Shown: in pieces, positions 46,000 through 58,150 of the stretch | How positions within the stretch are numbered: position 1 is the stretch's first letter | Layout: every line of letters starts with the position of its first letter | From: Dicyema japonicum | Lineage: Eukaryota > Dicyemida > Rhombozoa > Dicyemidae | DNA length: 64,000 nucleotides | Direction of reading: 5' to 3' | Assembly: GCA_011109175.1 (NCBI GenBank) | Contig: RDEW01000014.1 | Location: 878,042-942,041, forward strand | The notes under the pieces: model-generated | The model's database searches: none | The model's input: the letters and a program-made list of their open reading frames with translations, nothing else | Told to the model about the DNA's origin: nothing | Position numbers and translations under genes: made by a program

Positions 46000-46655
46000 G
46001 AGGTGCATGGTAATGCTTTGAGCCAGGCTCCACTATCGTTCATCGATGCAGAAGCCAGACGATGCTGATCAATAATTGAAATTTAATGCAATAATTCAAG
46101 TTTTAGTGCATTGCATGCCTTCTAGATGAGCGATTAGCTTACCAAATGCCCTGTCAACTTGCTCTATAGAGGACGTTCGCCTCACGGAGACCTTTCGTGT
46201 TGAATTTAAGGTAATTGGGGTTAGAACAAATTCCTGGTTGAACTAAACACGATACTTACCTGATATGATTGGGATCTACAGTTAGGCGTGCTGATATAAC
46301 CAAGATGCTACAACTTTTAACAATTTGGCCACTTTGCAAAACATTGCAATGGGACAACAGAGTTTCTTCGCTGTTGGGGACCGCATAGTCTTGTGGAATA
46401 ATCGGAAGATATAAGATCATGTATCAACTGCGGTCATGGAGCGGGCTATGCGGCTGGCCGATGGCTACGGAAGCAGCAACTCCTGTGGGAGACCTATGAT
46501 TGTCATGTGAAACATGAGAGGCAGAGGGGTGGAAATTCCTCTGCTCCAAGCAATATAATTGAAAAACTATAAGTAGACAGGCAGATGATAGACTAAAAGA
46601 TGCTGTAGAACAGAATAAAGGACACGAAACGGGAACATATCCAGATTATGCTGGG
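46000..46655. other. no gene recognised
   Basis: Upstream flank of the minus-strand gene at 45417; its first exon may lie here but I could not identify it. Confidence 0.3.
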
Positions 46656-46659
46656 AACT

Positions 46660-47560
46660 AATAATTTTTAGGTTGATTTCTGAAGAAGTCAACCGATTCT
46701 CACTTTATGGAGGAGATAAACTGGGAATGGTTCTTATCTCCACTTTCTGAAAACCCCAACGATATTACAAGAGAATGGAAAGCGGATCACGTTTTTCGGA
46801 TGGTGACGATCAGCCTCGGAGCGAAAAGAGCCACCGGAGTATTCATAGGCTACGACGTCGGTTCGGTGGACTAGAACCACTACGGGATGTTCGTCGCCAC
46901 TAAACTGGCTGGATTTCAGAATCTCTCTTAAAGACGATGGAATCTACCGGAGGAACTGTGTGTCGACTCGCTAGATAGAAAACTCCTGTCAAGGTGAATC
47001 CTCAGCATCTATAAAGACAAGCTCCTCAAAGAAAATGTAGACAAGAAATGGAGACCTGTAGCTGGAATTATAGATCTAAAAAGGGCAAATTCTGTGGGAT
47101 ATACCGAAAACTGATGTGATCAAAAACAGAAGATGACCTGATTATACTTTATGGCAGGGAGTAAACCAAAGGGGACTACAACGAACGCAAGGAGTCGATG
47201 CACAAAACGAAGATACGGCGAATGTCTGGAAAGTACCCACACACACGGAGATCGCAATTCACGATGTTTACTTGACGGTAAAGGAATGGCGTAATAACGG
47301 TCCTGGCCTTGACTACATAAAGATGGAGCTATTTAAAAGGTCCAATGACTCTTTTGAAGGCTCTTTGAGTAATATTTGACACGTGTATTAAACTTGGATC
47401 ATACCTTTCCTGGTGGAAGCGGACAAACACTACTTCTAGAATCTCCCTTTCGGGTTCCTCCAAACGGCTAATCTTTTCAGCAAAAACAGTCTTCTAGAGC
47501 CAATAACTTTAGAGATTCACTTGTCCACGAGGAGAAATTTCTCAATATTTGATCCTCCAT
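46660..47560 (+). mobile_element. LINE remnant (endonuclease and RT start)
   Basis: 46790-46880 reads FRMVTISLGAKRATGVFIGY, like an AP-endonuclease strand. 47260-47440 reads VYLTVKEWRNNGPGLDYIKM then ELFKRSND and a frame with LSWWKR, matching the KSPGPDGIP..FFK..P..WK block that opens reverse transcriptase domains. No later motifs survive. Confidence 0.5.
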
Positions 47561-47599
47561 TTGACAACTTTTATTACCTCAGGATCACTGAGTCAAAGA

Positions 47600-47720
47600 A
47601 AAAGAATATAAGTTCTTAACTAACTAAGTGATCCCAGACCGACAAGAGAGAGGAGGAGTCTTGCGGATAGTTTCAAGGACGAGGAGCGTTAAATCTGCAT
47701 TGCCTACGAAAGACCTGCAT
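47600..47720 (-). repeat. group D LINE 3' end
   Basis: The minus strand reads LETIRKTPPLSCRSGIT-stop, then TTAGTTAAGAAC. An opposite-facing GGATCACTGAGT at 47582 gives a small fold-back. Confidence 0.5.
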
Positions 47721-48372
47721 ACGTCATCGTGGATCGGATAAATTGTGGCAAGGCTCCAAGTTTGGTCCTTAAATGTTTCTGACAGTACTTTTATGATTCT
47801 TACATTATAGATATTTGTTTGTCAATAGAAGTCCACTATATTTTTTTGAAAATGGGAATTTTGTAGAGTTGATATCTGTTTGTGAGTGTAAATGTCCCTG
47901 GGAGTAATTTCTCAGATTTCTCCTTAATAGGTTTGTCAACGACATCGAGTTGTGACAAATATTATAGTCTTAGATTTCAAAGGAAAACAATAAGTACTTT
48001 TATCATCAAAAACGGAAATTAACCCATCTCCCACTTACCGAAATTTTCCTCAATTCTTCGACTACTTTTCTCTGAAAGAGGGCTCCGTGGCTTGTTTAAA
48101 CATATTTTCAAACACAGGTTATTGACTTCCAACTGTTCTCAGTGTTCTCCATATAAAAATTATAACACTTCGAGATTGCAAAAAATCGATGTCAAGCATA
48201 TCTCGTTATTTGGTGGTTGAATCTCAATCAAGATTGTGGAGAGAAGTAAAGCCGAAATTGGAAGACCTCAAATGAAAGAAGGCTAGTCGGAAATTAAATG
48301 TAACTTAACCCTAATGAATATTTTGGACATAAAGATTAACAAAGGAACAAATTATAACAGAAAAACCAGTCA

Positions 48373-48932
48373 TCACTGACGTTGCCTAGAAATTGCCATA
48401 TTTAGAGCCCCTTTGTCGCATTTTAGGACTTTAAAACGATTATTAAGGGGAAGTTCAGTTTTTTTACTACAAATTGGACAGATTATTGTCCACCCAGTTA
48501 TGCTAAGTTGCTTGATCACACATCTATAACAAATTGTGTGGTTGCAGGCTGGCAAAATCATTGGTAGTTTCATGCTGTCGTCATAGAATCGCTCACAAGA
48601 AAAGCACGTCCCGTCATGGATCTGCTCGATAGTTTGATGGTTGTCATCAATATCGACATCTTCGTTGACTTTGTCACTTTTATATCCGAACAACGGTCAA
48701 AATTTGATAAGCTAAAGCCATCGAATGGATCCCAATCATCGTCCACGTCTGAAGGTTCCCACCTAGGTCTTCACTATATTAGTTACTCTGGAATCTCAGC
48801 AGACATCATGTCAGATTCTTCATTGCTATGTATTTACGTATGATTTAACCTCTGAAAATCGAAGAAGTCCTCATCAGAAGAGTCAATAGTCCTCTCAATT
48901 GACTTGTTATAACCTGAAGAGCTTATTGACAT
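48373..48932 (-). CDS. RING-finger protein (putative E3 ubiquitin ligase)
   Basis: Start ATG 48932 (MSISSSGYNKSIERTIDSSD). Introns 48849-48826 (24 nt), 48786-48763 (24 nt) and 48694-48669 (26 nt) give one frame of about 160 codons to the stop at 48373. An acidic N-terminal half (EDFFDF, WEPSDVDDDWDPFDG, LNEDVDIDD) precedes a C-terminal RING: TCFSCERFYDD, then CNHTICYRCVIKQ, then IICPICSK, giving C-x2-C, C-x-H-x2-C-x2-C and C-x2-C zinc ligands in the C3HC4 order. A RING usually recruits E2 ubiquitin-conjugating enzymes. The acidic region may bind a partner. No other domain is visible, so the substrate is unknown. The three introns and the intact RING make this a confident gene. Confidence 0.88.
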
Positions 48933-48939
48933 GTTAGGG

Positions 48940-50165
48940 GTAGCAGCGGTGACGCTTTTTATATTACTCGACTACACTTTCATTTTTTGAATAGATATTT
49001 TTAATCAATAAACCTCAAGTGAATAATTCTAATGATTTCCGTTCAATTTGACTATTTTTATTATGATATGCCACATGGGTCGACTGTAATGTGGCCACGT
49101 GGGTTGTTATTTGTTTTTTAGAATGTCCCCGAATAACTATTTAATTTAAAAATCATAATTTATGTAACAAATTCAAACAGTTATGGGAGATTTATGCATT
49201 AAAGCAATTTGGGGGAAACAAAAATCTAATTGTCTTTTATTTAATTTTCAATAATCTCGTCAATTCCCAATGTGCAAGCTAAAAACCTATATAGTCGCTA
49301 ATCGGGTGATCTCAGTTTGCATTGTGACTTCAACTATCACCTTACATATAACCCTACTGTTCTCATAAATTTGAGTTTTTTCGACTCTACCAATTTCCTT
49401 ACTTGACTTCCAGTCAAGATTATTGAAGAAAATAAATGCTCCAATAAAATTCAATGGAAACAAGTTTAACAAATTTACTTACTATATCATTCCTTTGGGG
49501 ATCCTCACTATTGTGGGTATGAAACGAGGTTCTGATCCTTCGAAAGCAAGACTGTTCTATTTTGGTATGAGAAATCCCAGTTCAAGTGTGTTGCCATAGT
49601 AGGTTGACAAACTGTCCAAATCAGTCTCGAATGTGTAATAACGAAGTACAAATGACAGAAGGTGATGATTCCCACATTTATGAATATTGAAAAATATCTC
49701 CAACATCTATATTATCTAACCTCCAAGAACTTACAATCTTCAGTTCGAACGGGATTCAAATTCGGAAATAAGTATATCCGACGTGGGGATATTCCCGAAT
49801 CCGTCATTTAATATAAGAGGTAATCCAGATACTTCATGAGAGAGAACAACGTCACTACAGCAACCTTCCGATCATAAGGATAACTATAAATTATCGTAGT
49901 AAAAGCTCTCAATGTTCATTTGACGTCCAGTTTTGGTAATTAAATCCATTTGTATGCTCGATAACTGTCTATGAGCGAAGCTAACTACGCAGTGTAGGCC
50001 CTTAGGAGTTAGAACGCTGTGAGTGAAATGAGCTTCACTGCTAGTTTATAAGTAAGACAGAGTTATAAGTAGGGCGATTTTTTTAACCTAAATAAAAAAT
50101 TTAACCTAAAAAAATTAACTTTATTAACCTAAAAACTAAAAAATTAACCCAAAAATTTAACTTTA
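48940..50165. other. no gene recognised
   Basis: AT-rich. An open frame at 49287-49472 (minus) contains FPLNFIGAFI, loosely like a segment at 63950 (FPSKFIGAFK), but neither is identifiable. Confidence 0.35.
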
Positions 50166-50169
50166 TAAC

Positions 50170-50860
50170 TAACAATAAAACACTAAACTTTTTGTTACAC
50201 ATGCAAATTACATAATTTTCTAAATTTCCTGGTAGAAAATGTCTGTTGGATCTAAGAAAATTCTTTATCTCAGAAAAACATCGTTCAACCGAGCACTAAG
50301 TTGGCTAACAATTCAGGAGTAATGAATAATTGGCAAGAGATATGTGTGAATTAGTCATTTTAGTTATGTTTGAAATATCATTTTTGAAGCTTTTTATTTA
50401 TGTATTCTTTAATAAATTTGTTGTCATTTCCAAATTCCAACGATTCTAAACCATCACATGCTTGTTCAATTCTGAAGCGTGTACTTTGATAATATCTGCA
50501 ATAGCGACATTATTCGGAAACCTGAAATGTTCGAATAGATTCAGATAAGGTCACATAGACTGCTAACTAACGGTGAGGGAACTCGTACAGAGAAACGTAA
50601 AACAATTATCTAAGCCACGGCATAGATAGTTTGTTTAGTGGAATATCAGACTTTATAAATGCTCTGGTTACTTGTAGAGTCAAATCATCATTTTTTGAAT
50701 ATTGGTCAATTTGTGTTTGGTGCGATTCGGTCAGATTATCTAAAAAAATAATTGTTATATCGCAAAACTCAATGAATTTACAAAATGCCTTTTTTTGCCT
50801 TTTCTCGCATTTTAGTTGGCCCAAGTTATAAGTAAGGCAAGTTGTTTCTAGCACTTAAAA
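50170..50860 (-). mobile_element. hAT-type transposase remnant
   Basis: Minus strand from 50854: FCKFIEFCDITIIF, VTRAFIKSDIPLNKLSMPWL (the conserved AFIxSxIPLxKLxxPxLRxF block of CGGBP/hAT-type proteins). It then jumps to VAIADIIKVHASELNKHV and CSVERCFSEIKNFLRSNRHF then LPGNLENYVICMCNK, the C-terminal hAT dimerisation block (SVERxFSxxKxLxxxRR). The catalytic middle is deleted and there are stops. Confidence 0.7.
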
Positions 50861-50864
50861 AATT

Positions 50865-51429
50865 ATTATCTCTATAAAATTACTAAATCTAGTGCTTATT
50901 ATAAAAAAAGGATTTAAAAATTTTAATGGCTCTTCTACATATGAAGAGGATCATCATTACATCCGCGATTAATTGAGTAATCGCAGCATTCTAATGTTTG
51001 AAGAAGGTCCATTATTTTAGGATAATTTAATATTTGCTTCTAACCAGCTTCCCCATATACATGAATTAATACCTAATAATAATTACATCTGGTGGATATA
51101 CAATATCCTCAAAACAACAAATGATCAACCAGACGATATCTACTACCAAAGACGCGGATCAGTTTTGTAGACTTCACTTAATGTTTTTGGGACGATTTCT
51201 TTAACCAAATCAAGATACGCCAATACCCGCGTCTGCATGCCTTCAAGATAGAGATAGTGCGATTTTTTTCAAAACTTTGAGAAATGCTGATGAGACAAAT
51301 CAAAACATTCTTGATGAATCGCAGAAATAAATAGATTATTTTTTCATTAATAATTAAAAAATATTTCAATTAAAATTAATTAATAATTTAAATATCTACA
51401 CGTTTTATAATACGTTTTTGTGTGTCATA
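50865..51429. other. intergenic, upstream of RPL9
   Basis: No coding motif seen. AT-rich immediately upstream of the RPL9 start. Confidence 0.4.
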
Positions 51430-52070
51430 ATGCGTCACGTTTTAAGCACTGAAGTAATCAAAGTTCCAAGAAACGGTTTGACTAATACATTATTTCAGTG
51501 AATGTTTCTGTAAAGGCTCGTGTAGTTACCGTGACTGGAAAACTTGGTACACTGACACGAAGCTTCCATCACGCTGCAATTTCGATAAGAATGGTCGGAA
51601 AGTTCAGGATCTCCCTAGAGAAAGTGAATTCTACCACACGTGACGTCGCTCTTCTGACCACAATCTCCTCTCATATCCAAAACATGATCAAAGGGGTAAG
51701 CAATGGGTTCCGCTACGTGATCCGAGCCATTAGCAGAATGTTCCCGATCACACTCAACATCGACGAGAAAGGAAGTAGTTTGACGGTACTATCAACCATA
51801 ATTTGAAAGATTGAGAAACTCTTTGGTGGTCTTATGAAGACGCCTTACAAATTACCCGAGGGGGTCACCATTCGGTCGTCGGTATTCTGAAGGACGAGTA
51901 CTATGTTGAGGGAATCAACATTGAGCTGGTGTCCCGTGGTGGTTAGGATTTATAGTGCTATTTTAGCTGCTGGATTGCATGAGATTTGCAAAGTTAAGAA
52001 AAAAGATACTCGGCTCTTCTTGGATGGAATTTACATTACCAATAAGACGACGATTGTCCCCGTCAATTAA
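51430..52070 (+). CDS. RPL9: 60S ribosomal protein L9 (uL6)
   Basis: Large-subunit protein of the L6 family. ATG 51430 (MRHVLSTEVIKVPRN); a 23-nt intron ending at 51498; then VNVSVKARVVTVTGKLGTLT, SFHHAAISI, TTISSHIQNMIKGVSNGFRY (diagnostic HxQNMIKGVTxGFRYKM block) and FPITLNIDEKGSSLT. A 24-nt intron is followed by KLPEGVTIRSS. From about 51876 to 51945 the homologous residues (GILKDEYYVEGINIELVS) are in a different frame. The original frame returns for SAILAAGLHE, DTRLFLDGIYITNKTTIVPV and the stop at 52070. Neither shift is explained by a size-typical GT..AG intron. Length otherwise matches RPL9 (about 190 aa). Confidence 0.9.
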
Positions 52071-52359
52071 TTTGGTTGTTTTTGATTCGCTTTCAATTAT
52101 ATTTCGTTTTGGTGGTTATCTGTGGTAGCTTAATTGTGTGAGTAATAAGGAATACATTAATGTCAGCCTCATTCAACATTACTAAAGAGTCATTTTGATG
52201 TTATTTCTTTTTCGATGATCCCTGGGTTTTATATATGAATTTACCAGAGCAACGATGTAAAAGCTCGTTCGTGTTGCCCTGACTAGGTTGGGTTTCGCTT
52301 GAGCTACACGCTATAGTATCCTTTTTAATAGACGTCCCCGAGGGCTCTCTACATTGAAT

Positions 52360-53110
52360 GCGACCGTCTCATAGGTTGTCTGTACATTCCAATTTTTTTA
52401 TAATTAACTTTTGTGTTTCTGTTGAAGATATCTTAAATTATTCTTTTCTGCAAATTACTTTTAAATCAGAAATATTCGTTGGATTTCGTATTCAATATTT
52501 GTCTTCAATTTTTCTGTATATTTTCTATAAGATTAAGGTCCGGGATTAACTTGGCCATTTAAGGGTATATATTGTGATCTTCAATCCATTTTCTGTTCAT
52601 TTTGAAGTATGTTTTAGTCAGCTTGTTGAAATAACAATTTATGTGTTTAAATTCAGTTCTAACGGATTTGAGCAAACGTTCTTCTAATATGTGACAATAT
52701 TGGAAAAATTCATTATCCTATCAATAAAATATAGTTCTATTCCTGAAGAACAGAAATACCCCCAAATCATGATACTTCCTCCCTCACACAGTTTGTATAT
52801 TATAGTTTCTGTAATTGGTTTTCTCCAAAATGAAGACATAATTTTCCCGAACAATTCTATTTTTGTTTCATCTGACCAAAGAATTAGCTTAATAAAATCA
52901 TTTTCTTTCTTAATTAAAAAAATCGCAAATTTTAATTTATCTTTTTTATGATTCGTGTAAGAAGAGAATTTTTTGAGGTCTTTATTATTTTAGTCCTTCT
53001 TTTGCTGTTGCTGTTTGCAGAGATTCAATTGTGCCTAAAATTTTAAAAATCTTAGTATAATACATTTCTTGTTTTCCGACGCTGCTTGGTAACTTTTTGA
53101 ACGAGTAAAA
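52360..53110 (-). mobile_element. Tc1-like transposase pseudogene
   Basis: Minus strand: ESLQTATAKEGLK, stops, FIKLILWSDETKIELFGK (first catalytic Asp in WSDETK), FWRKPITETIIYKLCEGGSI then MIWGYFCSSGI (the GGGSIMVWGCFS block), FIDRIMN, a decayed FQQDNDPKHTSK region read as TSK, and WPS..PDLNLIENIQ (SPDLNPIEN). Order and spacing match Tc1 family transposases (about 340 aa). Stops and frame changes make it dead. I did not find the TIRs. Confidence 0.8.
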
Positions 53111-53149
53111 ATCGAGGACGTCTTGTAAGGCGAAAAACTCAGAAAAGAG

Positions 53150-55185
53150 TATGGCGAAAAACTCAGAAAGGAATTAAGCAAGATGAATACAAACAATAGT
53201 GCACAGGATTTGTGGAATGACGTTGGAGTTGCAATGAAGAATACCGCGTCGTTGGTTTTGGGGACTAATCACAAAACAAATTCAAATATAACAACGAAGA
53301 AATATCATACTTATCTTCAGAACAAAAAATTTGAGGATTAGAATTAATAATTCAAATACCGAGTCTAAAAAAAGCTAAGGATAGTTCGTAACTCAATTTT
53401 AACAAAAATCAAAAAACTTCAAAAATATCAAGTAAAAAAGGAGTGGAAACAGTCGATGAAATCAAGAAATATAAGAACGGATCCAAAATGTTCAAAGCCA
53501 TTCGGATTATTAGCAAAAAGAAACGACCAGGGAATATTGTTATTCACGACCAACATGGACGATCAGTATTGAATGTTATTGAAAAGGCGAACATAGTCTC
53601 TTCACACTACTATGACATCTTTAACAATCAAGAAATTGAAAACAAATCTCCAATAACATCAACGGCTCCTCTTAACTGCCCATTATTTTCGCGGAAACTA
53701 TCAAGGCTATAGGAAAACTAAACTACAGGAAAGCGGCTGGTCCTAATAATATACCTGCAGAGTTAATAAAATGTGGACCCACTGAATTGGGTGAAATAAT
53801 CACCATCATACTCAATAAAGCATTTGAAGACAAAAACGATCTTGGAATTGGGAGAGGATGGCTAATTCCAATACCAAAACCTGGAAAACCTAGAGGTCCA
53901 TCAAACAGTCTAAGACCAATAATTCTATTATCGGTCTTACGGAAAACCCTCTCTATCATTGTATTAAATCGAATCAAAGGAAAGTCGACAAATTCTTATC
54001 GCCTGAACAAAGCAGTTTCAGAAAAAAAGATCAACCGCCGACATAGTATGGACGCACAGATGGTCTTGCGCTATATGTCAGAAATACAAAAAATGCATAG
54101 AAGTTCTGGGGATCGACATGAGTCGTGCATTCGAGTCTATTTACAGGAGACTACTTATTAACATTCTGAATACATTTTAGACACGGATGATGTTAGAATT
54201 ATTTCCTTGCTCCTAGAAGATAATCACCTGGCTGTCAAAATCGGAAATAACGCTTCCAATTTTTTTTAAAACCACTCGGAGAGTTCCACAAGGGGATTCG
54301 TTGTCTCCTATTCTATTTATTATTTATCTTGAGGCTGCACTGAAAGATTTCAGATTATCCATTAAAGGAAAATATTATGAGTTGACTTACGCAGACGATC
54401 TGGACTTTGTATCGGATGATTCTGAATTTCTCAAGTACACAAACGAATATCTTCCTAACATTTTCCAAAAATGGTTCTTGAAGATAAACACTGACAAAAC
54501 GGAATTTACATCATTCAGCCGTGCAGAGAGGATATCCGACGAGACGTGGAGAAGACATAAGAAGGTCGGATCGCTCTTGGGGGACGAGGAAGATGTAGCT
54601 CGACGGAAAATCCTTGCATCTGGTGCTTTCAGAAGCCTATCTAAAATATGGAGTTCGGGAAGAAGACTTTGTTGAAAAATAAAGCTTATGATATACAAAT
54701 ACTTTGTTGTGCCCATCCTAATATATAACTGTGGGACATGGGGTTTGTCTAAACGGGCAATGGAGTCTATTGACAGTTTCGACCGCAGTATGCTTCGGAA
54801 GGCACTTAATATTCACTACAAAATGAAGATCAAAAACGAACAATTATATAAGTTGAGCAAAACAGAACCATTATCCATGGAAATCAGAAGATCGAGATGG
54901 AGACTGTTCGGTCACATTCTGAGGATGGACCTGGATGTCCCGGCAAATCACGTAATAGATGAATATTTCATGGAAAAAACAAAATCATTCCGAGGAAGGC
55001 CTAGAACAACCTTACCTATCACGTTAAATGAGGACCTAAAAGCCATAGGCAGAAAGTTGAAAACAATGGATGACCTTGATGAACTAAGAGATCTTGCGAA
55101 ACGGAGAGGCCTTTGGATGCGATTGGTGCAAAGGGTGGCCGGCGCGGCACAAGGGAACCTTAATTGACTTTTGTTTTTTTATGTG
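53150..55185 (+). mobile_element. group B LINE, best copy (linker, RT, C-terminus)
   Basis: Plus-strand blocks: KLNYRKAAGPNNIPAELIKC, GRGWLIPIPKPGKPRGPSNS, LRPIILLSVLRKTLSI, SFRKKRSTADIVWTHRW, VLGIDMSRAFESIYRRLL, RRVPQGDSLSPILFIIYLEA, LTYADDLDFVSDDSE (active-site YADD), WFLKINTDKTEFTSF, KKVGSLLGDEEDVARRKILA, then MIYKYFVVPILIYNCGTWGL, RSRWRLFGHILRMDLDVPAN and the tail RLVQRVAGAAQGNLN-stop at 55167. The endonuclease is missing (5'-truncated), and four frame interruptions remain (about 53715, 54000-54290, 54675). Younger than the other group B copies. The 3' tail ends in TAATAAATAATAAT. Confidence 0.88.
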
Positions 55186-55625
55186 TTCTCGGCAGTGCTG
55201 ATAATAAATAATAATACGTCTTGTAAGCTGATTTGAATATTACAAGTTTTCTAAAGCTTCTATATCCTTTACTATCTTGGTGTTCCTCCAACCTTTTTCA
55301 CCTTTCTTAAGTTCTCTTTCAATTGTTACACCTATCATACGGGGGTAAATAAATATCCTGGATATAGGCTTGTGGTAGACTCTGACATTAAATTGTAACA
55401 TTGCTTATAGAAATGGTTCAAGAACATCCATAAAAAGGATCTTAAAAAAATATTTATTAAAAGATGGCACTCTCTCAACCTTACTGAGACTTAAATCCAA
55501 ATAAATATATTTTTCCTTACTTCGTCATGGTTTTCGATTAGTCAGTAATGGATTTTTCAAAATAACTTACATAATATCTAACCCCCGATGATAAGATGAC
55601 TCCGTAATTTATCTTTTAACTACAC

Positions 55626-56545
55626 CAGGGGTCGGTTAAAGCTTGCTCGCGAGCCTTTGTGGCTCTTTAAGTCTAAAAGTACGACATTTTCAATCTGGAT
55701 GGACTGAATCTTTTTGCATTCACTTTTAATTCAAAGCAACTACCAAAATGCCTCATTTGTCAGGAAACTCTGAACCAAAATAAAATATCAAATTTTGAAA
55801 GGCATTTTAAAAACAAAACGTGCGAATTTTGCAAAAAATATCCAATTGGCGACTCACGAAAGAAAGCTGTGGAAGAACTTGCTAAAAATATTCAGATTGA
55901 GAGTTTAGTTTTAAATATCGGCAACAGTCTGCCAAGAGTGCAGATATTGCCAGTTTTTTGATAAGTCATGTGATCGCAAAAAGGAGAAACCAATTTACTG
56001 ATGGGGAATTTATAAATGCATGTTTCATTAAAACATCTGAAGAGCTGTTTCAAGATTTTTTAAATAAAACAGAAATTGTGGATAAAATAATGAATATATC
56101 TTTATCTGCAAAAATAGTAGCAGACATGACTTTTAAAATGTCTTCGAATGTATCTATTCAACAAGTTACTGACATGAAATTGGCTAATTCGATTTAGATG
56201 GCAATAGATGAATCATGTGATATAAATGACATTGCACAAGTATCATTGTTCATGTTATACTTAGGTGTCTCTGTTTATTCGTTATGTGTCTCGAGGCTTC
56301 CTTAGACAAGAACTTGTGGCATTATTGCCTCTAAAAGGTCAAACTCGTGTAAAGATCTTGTTGCATAGTCGTAGAATATCTTGAAACGAATTTTATTCCT
56401 CTTAATAAAATCGTATCAATTTCAACTGACGGTGCTGCAAGCATGTTAGGATCGAGAAAGGGATTATCAATTAAAAAGAAAGTTGACCATGAAGTGATTA
56501 CGCTACATTGTATTATCCACCAAGAAGCACTACAGCAATATTGAG
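55626..56545 (+). mobile_element. hAT element, 5' part (transposase N-terminal half)
   Basis: CAGGGGTCGG at 55626 followed by GCTCGCGAGCC..TGTGGCTCT is a typical hAT terminus. Coding blocks follow: FNSKQLPKCLICQETLNQNK then ISNFERHFKNKTCEFCKK (zinc finger), KKAVEELAKNIQ, ADIASFLISHVIAKRRNQFT, ISLSAKIVADMTFKMSSNVS, MAIDESCDINDIAQVSLFML (first catalytic Asp: IDES.D), GAASMLGSRKGLS and LHCIIHQEAL. The order matches GTF2IRD2/ZBED-type hAT transposases. The sequence is cut off at about 56545 by a group B LINE tail. Confidence 0.8.
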
Positions 56546-56735
56546 ATAACTCCGAGGAAGGCCCAGGGCAACTCTTCTGTGTTAAATGAAGAGGTAAAAG
56601 GGATCGGCAGAAAACTAAGAGAATTTGCGAAAAAGAGGCGATGAATTAAGAGAATTTGCGAAAAAGAAGGGACCTTTGATGAGACTGGTACAAAGAGTGG
56701 CTGAAACGAAACAAGGGGACCTTAATTGACCTAGT
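56545..56735 (+). mobile_element. group B LINE 3' tail
   Basis: Reads RGRPRATL..LNEEVKGIGRKLR then RLVQRVAETKQGDLN-stop. A short internal duplication repeats GAGAATTTGCGAAAAAGA twice (56617 and 56651). 5'-truncated insertion into hAT sequence. Confidence 0.75.
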
Positions 56736-56739
56736 GTTC

Positions 56740-56965
56740 TCAAAAGTCCAGCATCGGGAGAAGCTGAGAAAGCTCTTCAGAATTGTCGGGATCACCTAAT
56801 TAATTTCAACGAGATTAACTATTGGTGTTTTTGAGGTTAAATAAAAAATTCAAAGACAACTTTTGAACCAAAAAAAAACAAACTAAGTGATCCCGACAAA
56901 TTTAATCGACTCTCAGCTTGGCTCGATGCTCTTCTCTCGATCCTACACAAGCTCATTGGATTTTC
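56740..56965. repeat. two group D LINE 3' ends facing each other
   Basis: Plus copy: HREKLRKLFRIVGIT-stop at about 56796, then its tail to 56870. Minus copy: DREKSIEPS, stop, ESIKFVGIT-stop ending at about 56886. The termini TTGTCGGGATCAC and GTGATCCCGACAA are perfect inverted copies about 85 bp apart. Confidence 0.65.
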
Positions 56966-57539
56966 TCTTAATCACATTGAATCAGGCCTCCTCCGTTGCT
57001 TTTTCGGATTAGAATCTCCAAGGGTGTCGCCATCATGTTATTTTTGTCCTTCTTTGTCAATCCAAAAGTCCGATTTTCTGAGCATTAGTCCAAAAGATCA
57101 TGGCTCAGTGTATTATGAGTAAATCGTTTTTAGTATCATATATCACTTAGAGGATTTTTTGCCATTTCTAAAATGGCAATGTTTTCCCACTCGCTTCAAT
57201 TTCAATTGACTTGTTCGACATTTTTTTGCCCGAGGTGAATAGAGATGTAACGGATTTCTCATGTCTGATTGTGAGTCGGTTTTGACTCAGCCACACAAGC
57301 AAACAGTTCACAAAACTCAGTACGATCGATCATATAACTTAGAACATTACTCATTATTATTATTACAACCAAAACTTATAACTGAAATCATATTATTATT
57401 ACCCAATATGTGCGAAGAGCACCTAAAAGCTATAAAAGCCATCTCTTAATGAGAACGGTGTGCTCAAGAAAATTACATTTTGAGTTAAAGTGACCACAAG
57501 GTAGTGATCGTTACTGGAACTCATTAGACCAGTGGTTCT

Positions 57540-57990
57540 CAACCTTTTTGGTCTGCGGGCCGAATCAATAATTAACAATTGGCTCGCGGGCCGCAAATTT
57601 TGTTGGACTCAATTTTGATGACGACGTACGTAAGAGTGGTATAAGATGTTCATCGGTTTATTGGTTGCGAAATTTGGTTTTGATCCGTGTGAGTCTGCTG
57701 AACAGAGCTACACAAACATGCGTTGATCCAAATACAGACGCATTTTCACATGCATTCGTAACCAAATTTGGGTATTTTAAAATTGAAATTCTACTCCAAA
57801 ATTCTAATCGTTGACTTTTCTTAAATAGTGCGGTGAACTCTATATCCGACTGCATTTCAATGAGCTCCATTTGAAATTCGTCTGGAGCGGTTGCAAGATC
57901 TATTTCTATTTGAGTAGAAAATAATTTCATCATTGGCAAGGCATCCTCGAAATTATTAAAACGTCTTTCAAATTCTTTAATTAGATCCAA
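57540..57990 (-). pseudogene. hAT transposase C-terminal fragment
   Basis: The minus strand reads FERRFNNFEDALPMMKLFST, APDEFQMELIEMQSDIEF, FWSRISILKYPNLVTNACEN then ASVFGSTHVCVALFSRL, KTKFRNQ, one stop, TDEHLIPLLR. This is the hAT C-terminal dimerisation block (FPNLxxxAxxxxxxFGSTYxCExxFSxxKxxKxxxRxxLTDEHL) of EPM2AIP1/GTF2IRD2-type proteins. The upstream catalytic part is gone. C at the position of the usual Glu (VALF for CEQTF) is a further decay sign. Confidence 0.85.
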
Positions 57991-58150
57991 ATAACTTGAG
58001 TATATTTAACACGTTTTTTCGGACATCACTAAGAATATTAATGAGTAGGTCAACAAGAAAAATTCAATTTTTAATTTTGTATTACTTGATGAGAAAATTT
58101 TATTGCCGAATAATCCAAGGAAAATCAATTGTAATTAATAAACACTAATA

